NCBI GenBank assembly: GCA_964526325.1
Contig: CAZGKM010000001.1
Span: 39,454-103,453 of the forward strand
Direction of reading: 5' to 3'
Length of the DNA: 64,000 nt
Source of the DNA: JACPHD01 sp964526325
GTDB taxonomy: Bacteria > Patescibacteriota > Patescibacteriia > Patescibacteriales > GWC2-42-12
Below the pieces are notes generated by a model. The model was not told where the DNA came from. It was given only the letters and a program-made list of their open reading frames with translations, and made no database searches. Below are positions 8,477 through 16,977 of the stretch, one piece after another (the stretch's first letter is position 1; each line of letters begins with the position of its first letter). The translations under genes and the position numbers were made by a program.

Positions 8477-8848
8477 TTATAGTACTTCAGGGGCTAACGA
8501 AGCAATTTTTAAAAATCCCAACTGCTTCAGTTCTCTGGCCACCGGGCCAAAAATTCTTGTGCCCTTGGGTTCTTTTTTTTCTTTATCAATAATAACGCAA
8601 GCATTTTCATCAAAGCGAACATAAACACCGCTTGAACGCCTAATTTCTTTTTTGGTTCTGACTATCACGGCATGCACCACGTCGCCTTTTTTAATAACGG
8701 CATGAGGCGCGGCTTCTTTAACCGCAGCGGTAATTATTTCTCCGACTCCGGCGTAGCGTTTTTTATACCCGCCAAGCACTCTGATGCACATAACTCTTTT
8801 GGCGCCGCTATTATCCGCAACTTTTAATATTGTCTGTACTTGTATCAT
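8477..8848 (-). CDS. rplN: Ribosomal protein L14 (uL14)
   Basis: Large-subunit protein at the L14/L19 intersubunit bridge. Starts MIQVQTILKVADNSGAK and has the signature segments GDVVHAVIVRTKKE and GTRIFGPVARELK. 123 aa, normal. Downstream lies the AAAACTTTTT palindrome and the N gap, then rplX. Confidence 0.95.
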   Translation of the reverse strand: MIQVQTILKVADNSGAKRVMCIRVLGGYKKRYAGVGEIITAAVKEAAPHAVIKKGDVVHAVIVRTKKEIRRSSGVYVRFDENACVIIDKEKKEPKGTRIFGPVARELKQLGFLKIASLAPEVL

Positions 8849-8870
8849 AAAATAATCACTAATTGCTTAA

Positions 8871-9134
8871 TTAATATATCATCCGCCATCTTTTATTCTT
8901 ACTAAGCGGACGGCATTCCATGAACTGCACTTTATCTCCTTCTTTATATAAATTTTTTTCGTCATGTACTTTATATTTTTTATTAACCTTATATCTTTTC
9001 TTGTACATTGGGTGCACTTTTACCGATTCAACGGATACCACTTTGGTTTTATCCATTTTATCGCTAACCACCACGCCATCAAACTTTCTCTTGATAGCTT
9101 CTTTCTTTAAATTGTTTTGCTTGATATCCGCCAT
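8871..9134 (-). CDS. rpsQ: Ribosomal protein S17 (uS17)
   Basis: 16S rRNA-binding protein with an OB fold: KRKFDGVVVSDKMDKTKVV, then HPMYKKRYKVNKKYKVHDE and GDKVQFMECRPLSKNKRW. 87 aa, normal. Tightly follows rpmC (4 bases). Confidence 0.95.
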   Translation of the reverse strand: MADIKQNNLKKEAIKRKFDGVVVSDKMDKTKVVSVESVKVHPMYKKRYKVNKKYKVHDEKNLYKEGDKVQFMECRPLSKNKRWRMIY

Positions 9135-9138
9135 ATAA

Positions 9139-9324
9139 TTAATCTTTTTTACTTAATAATGTTAAAATTCTGGCAATTATTTTCTTTATCTCTCTGATTT
9201 CCCTAACATTTTTTAATTGTTTATTCGCATCTTTAAAACGCAAATCTCTTAATTTATCTCGAGATTCTCCCAGAATTTGCCTTAATTCTTTTTCTGTTTT
9301 ATTTTTTAATTCTTTAAATTCCAT
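9139..9324 (-). CDS. rpmC: Ribosomal protein L29 (uL29)
   Basis: Small two-helix large-subunit protein at the exit tunnel: MEFKELKNKTEKELRQIL, LRDLRF, and VREIREIKKIIARILT. 61 aa. Between rplP and rpsQ, canonical order. Confidence 0.93.
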   Translation of the reverse strand: MEFKELKNKTEKELRQILGESRDKLRDLRFKDANKQLKNVREIREIKKIIARILTLLSKKD

Positions 9325-9353
9325 ATTTATAATATTTTTTATCTGTTTTATAA

Positions 9354-9761
9354 TTATAATTTAGCGACATACTTGCATTTAACCGGCAACTTATAAGCAG
9401 CCATTTTCATAGCTTCTTTAGCTTCGGTTTCGCTAACACCGGTCATTTCAAACATTATCATCCCTGGCTTAACTACAGCGACGTAATGATCAACCGCGCC
9501 TTTGCCTTTACCCATGGGAATTTCTCCGCCCTTGGCTGTTACCGATTTATCCGGAAAAATTCTAATCCAAATTTTTCCTCCTTTTTTAATATATTTAGTT
9601 AAAACTTTTCTAGTCGCTTCAATTTGTCTTGATGAAATCCAGCAAGCTTCCAAGCTTTTTAATCCATAATCACCGAAACTGACGCTAACCATGCGGGTAG
9701 CTTTTCCGCCCCTTCTGCGCTTATGCATCTTTCTCCATTTTGTTTTTTTTGGCATTAACAT
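9354..9761 (-). CDS. rplP: Ribosomal protein L16 (uL16)
   Basis: Large-subunit protein near the A-site tRNA. Starts MLMPKKTKWRKMHKRRRGG, the usual ML-PK-T start, and contains CWISSRQIEATRKVLTKYI and GKIWIRIFPDKSVTAKGGE, MGKGKGAVDHYVAVV. 135 aa, normal. One base separates its start from the rpsC stop. Confidence 0.95.
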   Translation of the reverse strand: MLMPKKTKWRKMHKRRRGGKATRMVSVSFGDYGLKSLEACWISSRQIEATRKVLTKYIKKGGKIWIRIFPDKSVTAKGGEIPMGKGKGAVDHYVAVVKPGMIMFEMTGVSETEAKEAMKMAAYKLPVKCKYVAKL

Positions 9762-9762
9762 A

Positions 9763-10449
9763 TTATTTTTTCTCCCCGACGATTTCGCCTTTTCCGGCTT
9801 CTTCTTTCTTAAAAATATCCCCCTTATATATCCAAAATTTTATACCGATAGCCCCATAAGTAGTTCTAGCCGTTGTTTTGGCAAAATCAATATCAGCCCT
9901 TAAAGTATGCAAAGGAACTTTCCCGGAAGTTAACATTTCAGTGCGAGCGATTTCCGAACCGTTAAGTCGGCCGCTAACTACAACTTTTACGCCCAAGGCG
10001 CCGGCCCGCTCTACCTTATTAATCGCTTGCTTCATAACGCGTCTAAACGGCATTCTTTTTTCAATATCAATGGCCATAGCCTGGGCGATTATCATACTGC
10101 TTAAATTCGGCCTGTCGAATTCCGTAATATTTAAATTTATATCGGCTAATCTGAAATTCTTTAAAAATTTATCATGTAATTTCTTTTTTAAATCGCCGGC
10201 TCCGCTGCCGCCGCGGCCGATAATAATTCCCGGCTTAGCAGTAAATACCCCGATAGTAACCTTATGGCCGCTTCTTTCTATTTCAACACGATCCAAGCCG
10301 GCTTCTCGCAATTCGTCAAATAAAAATTTTCTTAATCTAACATCCTGCTCCAAGTTTTTAATCATATCTTTTCCAGTACCAAACCACTTGGACGGCCAGG
10401 TCCTGGTGATATTTATTCTGATAATTTTTGGATTTACTTTATGTCCCAT
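9763..10449 (-). CDS. rpsC: Ribosomal protein S3 (uS3)
   Basis: Small-subunit head protein of the mRNA entry channel. Starts MGHKVNPKIIRINITRTW; the KH domain motif GIIIGRGGSGAGDLKKKL is present; the C-terminal domain has VVSGRLNGSEIARTE and GAIGIKFWIYKG. 228 aa, normal. Confidence 0.95.
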   Translation of the reverse strand: MGHKVNPKIIRINITRTWPSKWFGTGKDMIKNLEQDVRLRKFLFDELREAGLDRVEIERSGHKVTIGVFTAKPGIIIGRGGSGAGDLKKKLHDKFLKNFRLADINLNITEFDRPNLSSMIIAQAMAIDIEKRMPFRRVMKQAINKVERAGALGVKVVVSGRLNGSEIARTEMLTSGKVPLHTLRADIDFAKTTARTTYGAIGIKFWIYKGDIFKKEEAGKGEIVGEKK

Positions 10450-10469
10450 ATAAAACTTTTAACAATTAA

Positions 10470-11054
10470 TTAACCGCTTTTGCGTCTGAATATTTTTGTG
10501 GTAAAGCCTTTGCCGCCCTCAATTTTGGCATGTCCGCCGCGGCCTTCCATCCTTGGATCATTTATAACTTTGCCTTTTTCTTTTGTGCTATCTTCTTTAG
10601 GTTCAACGATTTCTTCTTTAACCGAATCTTTTAATTTAACCGCCGGCTCTTTTTTGGGCTGTGCTTCTAATTTTACCGGCGCGGCGATTTCTTGCTTCTT
10701 GACTTTTTTGGCGCCAGAATCTTTAATTTCACCTAAAATTAAATTAATATGGCTGGTTCTTTTTCTGATTGGCGTCGCTCTGCCATGCGCCCGAGGCATT
10801 GAACGTTTTAAAGTCGGGCCTTCGTCAACTCTTAATTCTTTTATAAATAAATTATCTTTTTCCAATTCAAAATTATGCTCGGCGTTAGCCACGGCTGACT
10901 TAATTAATTTAGCCACCGGACCGGTTGCCAATTTATTAATAAACTGCAACTGATTTAAGGCTTTTTCAACCGGCATTCTCTTAATAAGATTGGTTACTAA
11001 GCGTATTTTAGTCGGAGACATCTTGATAAATTTTACTTTTGCTTTGACGTCCAT
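10470..11054 (-). CDS. rplV: Ribosomal protein L22 (uL22) with long charged C-terminal tail
   Basis: Exit-tunnel protein. The core (about residues 1-113) has KFIKMSPTKIRLVTNLIK, the beta-hairpin region and the signature RSMPRAHGRATPIRKRTSHI. After this, where bacterial L22 normally ends (~110 aa), an extra tail of about 80 residues follows, rich in Lys and Glu (VKKQEIAAPVKLEAQPKKEP...), ending in a Gly/Arg patch (EGRGGHAKIEGGKG). Total 194 aa. The tail lies at the solvent side of the tunnel, so it could contact nascent chains or the membrane; this is inference. Confidence 0.93.
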   Translation of the reverse strand: MDVKAKVKFIKMSPTKIRLVTNLIKRMPVEKALNQLQFINKLATGPVAKLIKSAVANAEHNFELEKDNLFIKELRVDEGPTLKRSMPRAHGRATPIRKRTSHINLILGEIKDSGAKKVKKQEIAAPVKLEAQPKKEPAVKLKDSVKEEIVEPKEDSTKEKGKVINDPRMEGRGGHAKIEGGKGFTTKIFRRKSG

Positions 11055-11090
11055 ATATATTTTATTTAACTTGATATTATATTTTAATTT

Positions 11091-11405
11091 TTATTTGCCT
11101 GCTCTTGGAGCCGGAGCCGCCGTAGTTTCCTTGGCCTGGTCTTTAGCCATCTTACCGCCGTGGCCGACGAACTTTCTGGTCGGCGAAAATTCACCTAATT
11201 TATGTCCAACCATATTTTCCACTATGAAAACCGGGGTATGCTGCTTGCCGTTATGCACGCCGATTGTAAAGCCTACCATTTCCGGCGTAATCGTACAAGA
11301 CCTGTCCCAAACCTTGATTATTGTCTTGTCGCCGGGGCGCAAGGCTTTTATCTTTTTCAATAATCTTTCGTTTATGTATGGTCCCTTTTTTAGTGATCTG
11401 GTCAT
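11091..11405 (-). CDS. rpsS: Ribosomal protein S19 (uS19)
   Basis: Head protein of the small subunit. MTRSLKKGPYINERLLKKI start, then TIKVWDRSCTITPEMVGFT (without one residue the typical signature) and GHKLGEFSPTRKFVGHGG. 104 aa with a short Ala/Pro-rich end. Between rplB and rplV. Confidence 0.95.
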   Translation of the reverse strand: MTRSLKKGPYINERLLKKIKALRPGDKTIIKVWDRSCTITPEMVGFTIGVHNGKQHTPVFIVENMVGHKLGEFSPTRKFVGHGGKMAKDQAKETTAAPAPRAGK

Positions 11406-11422
11406 ATATTATCTATTTTAAA

Positions 11423-12256
11423 TTATTTTTTTCTTCTCCGGATAATTAACCTGTTTGATCTTTTTTTATTTTTTCTGCTTCTTACGCCATAGGCCGGCTT
11501 ACCCCATTTAGTTTTCGGATGCTTTAAGCCGATAGACTGCTTGCCTTCGCCGCCGCCGTGCGGATGATCAACCGGATTCATAGCCGTACCTCTAACCGTT
11601 GGCCTAATACCTAACAATCTTTGCCTCCCGGCTCGCCCTATAGTGATATGCCTTCTGTCGGGATTGGAAACCTGGCCGACAGTACAAAGACATTCTTTAT
11701 TAACTAATCTTATTTCTCCTGACGGCATTTTAATTTGCGCATAATTACCTTCAATGCCCATGACAAAAACCAAATTACCTGCTCCGCGAGCGATTTTAGC
11801 GCCTCGGCCCGGTTCTAATTCTATATTATTAACCTCTATGCCCGGTAAAATAAATTTAATCGGCATGGCATTACCTGTTTTTATTTCAATTTGATTTTTT
11901 GAACTTAATATTTCATCGCCGACATTCAAACCTAAAGGCATAACAATATATCTTTTCGCTCCGTCTTTGTAATTTACCAAGCCGATTCGCGCGCCGCGAT
12001 TAGGATCATATTCAATAGACATTATTTTACCCGGAATATCAAATTTATCCCTTTTAAAATCAATTTGTCTGACATATCTTTTAACGCCGCCGCCTTGATG
12101 CCTTACCGTAATTTTGCCTTGGTTATTTCTGCCGGCTTGGCCTTTTTTAATCATAATCAAACTTTTTTCCGGTTCAGTTTTTGTGATATCTGAAAAATCA
12201 TCGAAGGTTGCCGATCTTCTGCCCGGTGATGTAGGTTTTACTTTTTTTATTCCCAT
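11423..12256 (-). CDS. rplB: Ribosomal protein L2 (uL2)
   Basis: Peptidyl-transferase-centre protein. Start at 12256 (MGIKKVKPTSPGRRSAT) is preferred to an in-frame ATG four codons upstream. The conserved HPHGGGEG motif with the catalytically important His is present, followed by GKPAYGVRSRKNKKRSNRL. About 277 aa, normal. Confidence 0.95.
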   Translation of the reverse strand: MGIKKVKPTSPGRRSATFDDFSDITKTEPEKSLIMIKKGQAGRNNQGKITVRHQGGGVKRYVRQIDFKRDKFDIPGKIMSIEYDPNRGARIGLVNYKDGAKRYIVMPLGLNVGDEILSSKNQIEIKTGNAMPIKFILPGIEVNNIELEPGRGAKIARGAGNLVFVMGIEGNYAQIKMPSGEIRLVNKECLCTVGQVSNPDRRHITIGRAGRQRLLGIRPTVRGTAMNPVDHPHGGGEGKQSIGLKHPKTKWGKPAYGVRSRKNKKRSNRLIIRRRKK

Positions 12257-12363
12257 ATTATTATACACTAATTTAACTAATACTAACGAAATTAACGAAT
12301 TATTTTACGAACTTAATTTTATCTTTTGTGTTTTTCGTAATTATTAGTTTCTTTTGCGTGTTG

Positions 12364-12834
12364 TTACACGCCTTCGTATACTTTAATAGTTTCGCCTTTA
12401 GGCAAAGTTATTATGGCTTTTTTCCAATCTTTCCTTCTGCCGCTAATCCGGCCGTAACGCGCCTTTTTTCCGCTCATTCTGATTATGTTTACGCTAACGG
12501 GTTTAATGCCGTAAATTTCTTTAATAGCTTTAGCCACTTCTATTTTATTGGTATTTTTAGCTACTGAAAAAACATATTTATTTAAAACGCCTAAACCGCT
12601 TACTTTCTCCGTCACTAAAGGTTTCATAATTATCTTGTAAGCATCGCCGTAAACAGATTTTTTTTCACTGCCTTTAGCTACTGGATTAATTTTCCCCGCT
12701 TCGGACGCACCGTATAAATCTTTCATACTCTTTGATTCCGTTTCTGTTTTTACGGCATTTTTGGCATCTTTAACCTTAACGTCCTTAACGGCCGGCTGTT
12801 TTTTGGCATCAGTTTTTTTATTAAATAAACCCAT
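12364..12834 (-). CDS. rplW: Ribosomal protein L23 (uL23) with N-terminal extension
   Basis: Exit-tunnel rim protein that docks trigger factor and SRP. The core begins near residue 67 (IIMKPLVTEKVSGLG) and continues NKYVFSVAKNTNKIEVAKAI and EIYGIKPVSVNIIR. In front there is an extension of about 65 residues rich in Lys, Asp and Ala (KKTDAKKQPAVKDVKVKD). Total 156 aa versus ~95-100 usually. Confidence 0.93.
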   Translation of the reverse strand: MGLFNKKTDAKKQPAVKDVKVKDAKNAVKTETESKSMKDLYGASEAGKINPVAKGSEKKSVYGDAYKIIMKPLVTEKVSGLGVLNKYVFSVAKNTNKIEVAKAIKEIYGIKPVSVNIIRMSGKKARYGRISGRRKDWKKAIITLPKGETIKVYEGV

Positions 12835-12842
12835 AGTTTTGA

Positions 12843-13529
12843 TTATTTGCCGTACCGTTCGGTTAATTTTTCAACCGCTGCTTTATTTAAAATTAAATTT
12901 TTATATTTCAATAAGTCAACTATATTGATATTATCCGTATTCATTAATTTAATGCCGACTAAATTTCTGGCTGAACAGCTTAATTTTTCATCGCCTTTAT
13001 CAACAATTATTAAAAAACTTCGCTTTACATTTTTTTTCTTGGCGTCGGCCTTAACTTTTTCTTTTGGTTTTAAAATTTTGTTTTCAAAACCATTGATAAT
13101 TTTGTTAAAAATCTTTGTCTTAAATTCTGTCGTTTCTAGTTTATCCAATATTATAAAATTATCGCTCGCCGCCTTATCGGATAAAACCATAAGTAAGGCG
13201 TTTTGTTTCATTTTTTTATTAATTCTCTTTTTAAAATTTCTGTCGTTTCTCGGGCCAAAAGTTACCCCGCCGCCAATCCAGATCGGTGATCGGCTTGAGC
13301 CATGGCGCGCTCTACCGGTGCCTTTCTGCCGCCATGGTTTTTTACCTCCGCCCCTGACTTCGCTTCTGTCTTTAGTATGGGCGATAACTTGCCTCTCGTT
13401 GGCCATCTGGGTTATAACGGCCTGATGCACTAAATCGTCATTTACTTTCACGCCAAAAACTTTTGGCGAAAGTTCCATTTCCCCGGCCGCTTCGGCATTT
13501 TGGTTATAAATTTTAATCTTAATTGACAT
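12843..13529 (-). CDS. rplD: Ribosomal protein L4 (uL4)
   Basis: Large-subunit protein reaching into the exit tunnel; in E. coli it also represses the S10 operon. Core motifs: VHQAVITQMANERQ, RSEVRGGGKKPWRQKGTGRARHG (split by one residue from the canonical tunnel loop) and IWIGGGVTFGPRNDR. 228 aa, slightly long because of a Lys-rich segment near residue 165 (PKEKVKADAKKKNVKRS). Confidence 0.95.
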   Translation of the reverse strand: MSIKIKIYNQNAEAAGEMELSPKVFGVKVNDDLVHQAVITQMANERQVIAHTKDRSEVRGGGKKPWRQKGTGRARHGSSRSPIWIGGGVTFGPRNDRNFKKRINKKMKQNALLMVLSDKAASDNFIILDKLETTEFKTKIFNKIINGFENKILKPKEKVKADAKKKNVKRSFLIIVDKGDEKLSCSARNLVGIKLMNTDNINIVDLLKYKNLILNKAAVEKLTERYGK

Positions 13530-13534
13530 AATAA

Positions 13535-14323
13535 TTATTTTTTATTTTCCTCAGCCGGCGCTTCTTCTTTTTTCTCTATTACAGCTTCAGCGACCGCAAT
13601 TTCTTCCGTTTTTACTTCCGCCTTTATCTCGCCCGCTTCAACCGGCTTAGCTTCATCCATTTTATCCGATATAGGCTGAACAGTTTTCAATTCGCCCTCG
13701 CCGGAAATCATAACCAAACCATTTCTCGCGCCAGGAACAGCGCCGCTTATATATAAAATATTATTTTCTTTATCTATTTGAACAATTTTTAAATTGCTGG
13801 CAGTCGCTCGCGTGTTGCCCATCCGTCCAGGCATTCTTAAACCTTTAAAAACATGCTGTGGACCGCCGGCGCCGATTGATCCGCCGGTTCTAACCTGATC
13901 TTTAGTGCCATGAGTAGCGTTATGTCCATGAAAATGATGTCTTCTGACGTCGCCCTGAAAACCTTTGCCTTTTGAAGTGCCTATTACCTTTACCGTATCG
14001 CCAATCTCGAAAGTATCTACCGAGACTATATCGCCTACTTTTAAATTTTTGTTTTCATCTCTGAATTCACGCGAATGCCTTAAATTAATTTTTCCGTCTT
14101 TAGATAAAATTTTTGCTTTTTTTAGATGGCCGAGCTGGGGTTTTCTGATATTTTTTTCTTTTTTTTCTCCAAAACCAAGCTGAACTGAATTATAACCGTC
14201 TTGAGCTTCAGTTTTTAACTGTACTACCGGACATGGCCCGGCCTGAACCTTGGTCACGGCTATTACCTTTTCGCCCTGCCAAACTTGAGTCATTTCAATT
14301 TTTTTGCCTATAATAAATTTCAT
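13535..14323 (-). CDS. rplC: Ribosomal protein L3 (uL3) with acidic C-terminal tail
   Basis: Peptidyl-transferase-region protein. Start at 14323 (MKFIIGKKIEMTQVW) chosen because the longer frame adds residues (LFEKVFKAF) that only translate a dispersed palindrome. Core motifs: GKGFQGDVRRHHFHG and GGPQHVFKGLRMPGRMG. After the core a tail of ~50 residues rich in Glu and Ala follows (EVKTEEIAVAEAVIEKKEE). About 262 aa versus ~210 usual. A 293-base spacer separates it from rpsJ. Confidence 0.95.
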   Translation of the reverse strand: MKFIIGKKIEMTQVWQGEKVIAVTKVQAGPCPVVQLKTEAQDGYNSVQLGFGEKKEKNIRKPQLGHLKKAKILSKDGKINLRHSREFRDENKNLKVGDIVSVDTFEIGDTVKVIGTSKGKGFQGDVRRHHFHGHNATHGTKDQVRTGGSIGAGGPQHVFKGLRMPGRMGNTRATASNLKIVQIDKENNILYISGAVPGARNGLVMISGEGELKTVQPISDKMDEAKPVEAGEIKAEVKTEEIAVAEAVIEKKEEAPAEENKK

Positions 14324-14325
14324 AA

Positions 14326-14616
14326 ATGCTTTAAAAACTTTTTCAAAAAGGATTAAAAAAACCGGTTGTTTCAACAAACCAGTCTTAAAGCCGCCTGCGG
14401 CGGTTAATTTAAATTAATTCCCACAAATGCAGAATTTAATTTTAACTGATTTACCCCGTTAAATCCCGCAAAGCGGGAATTTTGCCTTTGGCAAAATTAT
14501 TTAACTGGGCGTGTTTTGTTGAATTTTACCTCGCTATTATATTAATTATTTTTTAAGCCCTTTCCCTTCAAGGGAGCCGCCTAAAACTTCATTAATATTA
14601 TAATAAAATATACAAT
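14326..14616. repeat. Spacer rpsJ-rplC with several palindromes, one a 60-bp double-hairpin element
   Basis: No gene here. From left to right: half of the AAAACTTTTT palindrome (14331-14350), a GCCGCC-tgc-GGCGG hairpin (14390-14403), and a complete 60-bp double-hairpin element (14452-14511) with outer arms ACCCCGTTAAAT / ATTTAACTGGG and inner hairpins CCCGC-aaa-GCGGG and AATTTTGCC-ttt-GGCAAAATT. This is a long interruption for an S10 operon, where rpsJ and rplC are normally adjacent. Confidence 0.7.
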
Positions 14617-14994
14617 TTACATTTTAATTTCAACATCAACTCCGGCCGGCAGGCCAAGGTTGGTTAAAGATTCTATAGTTTTAGCCGTAGGATCAATAAT
14701 ATCTACCAATCTTTTATGGATTCTAATCTCATACTGATCCCTGGAATCTTTATGGACAAAGGTCGAACTATTAACTGTATACTTCTTTTTTTCCGTTGGC
14801 AAGGGTATGGGGCCATAAATTTGGGCTCCTGTCCTTTGCGCGGTATCAATGATATTCTTGGTCGACTGGTCAATAATCTTGTGGTCAAAAGCTTTAATCT
14901 TAATGCGGATTCTTTGTTTAGAATCTTCATTGGCTTTTGTTTCTGATTTGGCCTCTATCGCCCCTATCTTCTTTTTGTCTTTGGCTTCGGTCAT
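14617..14994 (-). CDS. rpsJ: Ribosomal protein S10 (uS10) with short N-terminal extension
   Basis: Head protein of the small subunit and NusB partner in antitermination. Core begins around residue 27 (RIRIKIKAFDHKIIDQST) and includes GAQIYGPIPLPTEKKKYTV and the C-terminal GLPAGVDVEIKM. The first ~25 residues are an added Lys/Glu/Ala segment. 125 aa versus ~102. First gene of the S10 cluster; tuf lies upstream. Confidence 0.95.
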   Translation of the reverse strand: MTEAKDKKKIGAIEAKSETKANEDSKQRIRIKIKAFDHKIIDQSTKNIIDTAQRTGAQIYGPIPLPTEKKKYTVNSSTFVHKDSRDQYEIRIHKRLVDIIDPTAKTIESLTNLGLPAGVDVEIKM

Positions 14995-15088
14995 GTTTCT
15001 TAAATTTTAAAATTAAAATGTTATAAACATTAATGTATCAAATATACATTATAATCCCGCCCATAATTATAAGCGGGACTAAATGTTT

Positions 15089-15188
15089 ACCCCGTTAGAT
15101 AATTTATTAAAATCATCATCTGATCCGTAATAAATTATCCTGAGGATAAACATTTTCCCTATAATAAAGACGTAAATATCTAACGGGG
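15089..15188. repeat. Terminal-inverted-repeat element between tuf and rpsJ
   Basis: ACCCCGTTAGAT at the left and ATCTAACGGGG at the right enclose about 75 bases. Inside and across the left arm are further inverted repeats: AAATGTTTA (15081-15089) with TAAACATTT, and ATAATTTATT with AATAAATTAT. The right arm ends at the last bases before the tuf stop codon. Same family of ends as the 60-bp elements, with a different interior. Confidence 0.7.
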
Positions 15189-15189
15189 C

Positions 15190-16380
15190 TTACTTAATAA
15201 TTTTAGTAACCACGCCGGCTCCGACGGTTCTTCCGCCTTCGCGAATGGCGAATCTCTGCTTTTCTTCCAAAGCAACCGGGGAAATCAATTTAATTTTCAA
15301 ATTTACCGTATCGCCGGGCATAACCATCTCAGTGCCTTCAGGTAGTTCAACTTCGCCGGTAACATCAGTGGTGCGGATATAAAATTGTGGTTTATAACCT
15401 TTAAAGAATGGCTTGTGCCTGCCGCCTTCTTCTTTGGTTAAAATAAAGACTTCGCCTTCAAAATCAGTATGAGGAGTAACCGTGCCGGTTTTAGCCAAAA
15501 CCTGACCTCTTTCAACTTCATCCTTTTTAGTGCCGCGCAAGAGCAACCCGGCGTTATCTCCGGCCCGTCCTTCGTCCAAAGATTTATTAAACATTTCAAC
15601 TCCGGTTACTACGGTCTTTTGCGTATCGCGCAAACCGATTATTTCAACTTCTTCGTTTACTTTAATTATACCTCTTTCGATTCTGCCGGTGACCACGGTG
15701 CCGCGTCCTTCAATCGAGAAAATATCTTCAACAGGCATTAAAAACGGCTTATCAGTATCGCGTTTCGGTTCGGGAATATGTTCATCCAAAGCTTTGGCCA
15801 AATCTAAAATCGCCTGGCCGTATTCACCGCTGGGATTTTCTAAAGCTTTTAAAGCCGAACCTCTGATAATGGTAGTAGTATCGCCCGGGAATTCATATTT
15901 CTTCAATAAATCGCGAATTTCTTCTTCAACTAAATCAATCAATTCTTTATCTTCAACCATGTCGCATTTATTTAAGAAAACAACAATATAAGGTACGCCA
16001 ACTTGCCTGGCGAGTAAAATATGTTCTCTGGTTTGAGGCATCGGTCCGTCAGTGGCCGCTACTACGAGAATGGCACCGTCCATTTGGGCAGCGCCGGTGA
16101 TCATGTTCTTTACATAATCGGCGTGTCCGGGGCAGTCAACGTGAGCATAATGCCTTTTCTCGGTTTCATATTCAACGTGGCAAGTGGCGATAGTAATGCC
16201 TCGAGCCTTTTCTTCCGGAGCCGCGTCGATCTGATCAACGTTTTTTTCCGAAGCTCTAAAGCCCTTGCTTTTAAGTACTTTAAGCATAGCCGCGGTTAAA
16301 GTCGTTTTGCCATGATCAACATGGCCGATTGTCCCCACGTTAACATGGGGTTTTGTGCGTTCAAATTTTTCTGCTGCCAT
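15190..16380 (-). CDS. tuf: Elongation factor Tu
   Basis: GTPase that brings aminoacyl-tRNA to the ribosome. All GTP motifs are visible: GHVDHGKT (P-loop, near residue 18), DCPGHADY (switch II) and NKCD, then the SALKALE-type G5 (GSALKAL). 396 aa, standard three-domain length; ends GGRTVGAGVVTKIIK. An AAGGA ribosome site lies just before the ATG, right behind a strong hairpin in the leader. Confidence 0.97.
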   Translation of the reverse strand: MAAEKFERTKPHVNVGTIGHVDHGKTTLTAAMLKVLKSKGFRASEKNVDQIDAAPEEKARGITIATCHVEYETEKRHYAHVDCPGHADYVKNMITGAAQMDGAILVVAATDGPMPQTREHILLARQVGVPYIVVFLNKCDMVEDKELIDLVEEEIRDLLKKYEFPGDTTTIIRGSALKALENPSGEYGQAILDLAKALDEHIPEPKRDTDKPFLMPVEDIFSIEGRGTVVTGRIERGIIKVNEEVEIIGLRDTQKTVVTGVEMFNKSLDEGRAGDNAGLLLRGTKKDEVERGQVLAKTGTVTPHTDFEGEVFILTKEEGGRHKPFFKGYKPQFYIRTTDVTGEVELPEGTEMVMPGDTVNLKIKLISPVALEEKQRFAIREGGRTVGAGVVTKIIK

Positions 16381-16387
16381 ATTTATT

Positions 16388-16457
16388 TTTCCTTAACGGC
16401 CCCCGCCACCAATATTTGGTGGGGGGTTATTTGCCCTTATTAATTAATAAGGCCGGG
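16388..16457 (-). promoter_or_regulatory. tuf leader with two strong palindromes
   Basis: On the minus strand the leader first contains the perfect palindrome CCTTATTAATTAATAAGG (16434-16451), then a hairpin CCCCCACCA-aata-TTGGTGG-c-GGGGG (about 16396-16424) that ends a few bases before the ribosome site of tuf. Placement suggests control of tuf translation or transcript stability; no known riboswitch or leader family is recognised. Confidence 0.4.
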
Positions 16458-16502
16458 CTCCCAGCCGTCTTTAATTTATTATTAAAATTTAAAAATTAAT
16501 TT

Positions 16503-16910
16503 TTAAAATGCCAATTCTTCCAAATATTGGCGGTCTTCTTCGATTATTTCCTCGGCATTAATTTTTCTTCTTGGAGGTATCGACCAGCTGTTGCCGGGCC
16601 TTTTTATCCCTTTCCCAAAACTTTCTTCTTTAACCGTTAAATCTTTAAAATAATCGGGAATTGTCTCAATATTTTCCGCATCTGACTGGTCGCTTTTCCA
16701 GATTGCAATATCGCGATTTATTTTATCAAGTAACTCATCTTCTGTCAAGCCTCTAACTTCGCTCTTGCCTAATACCAAATTTTCATAATCTTTTAAGGAT
16801 AAAACAACAAATACATTCTCCGGTTTTGAACTGTCAAAAACAATTAATTTATCACCGGTTTTTTTTGCTAAATTAATCGCTTTAGCTAGTTGGTCTTGCA
16901 TAGGTAACAT
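16503..16910 (-). CDS. Hypothetical protein between fusA and tuf
   Basis: 135 aa, soluble, acidic. The N-terminal part (QLAKAINLAKKTGDKLIVFD, ENVFVVLSLKDYENLVLG) resembles the fold of small Phd/YefM-type or similar alpha/beta domains in which a strand is followed by a DYE-L helix; this is a shape similarity only. The C-terminal part is Pro- and Glu-rich (SWSIPPRRKINAEEIIEEDR) and ends in a helix. No toxin partner is next to it. The position between fusA and tuf suggests cotranscription with translation factors. Function unknown. The start may be the second ATG at 16901. Confidence 0.6.
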   Translation of the reverse strand: MLPMQDQLAKAINLAKKTGDKLIVFDSSKPENVFVVLSLKDYENLVLGKSEVRGLTEDELLDKINRDIAIWKSDQSDAENIETIPDYFKDLTVKEESFGKGIKRPGNSWSIPPRRKINAEEIIEEDRQYLEELAF

Positions 16911-16977
16911 ATTTAATCCTAAAGAATATTTACATTATATATTTTAACCTGACAAAATGTCAAATAAAAATATACGA

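Noticed and set aside
16503..16910. Antitoxin of a toxin-antitoxin pair
   Set aside because: The DYE-L pattern is only loosely antitoxin-like and no toxin gene lies beside it; neighbours are tuf and fusA.
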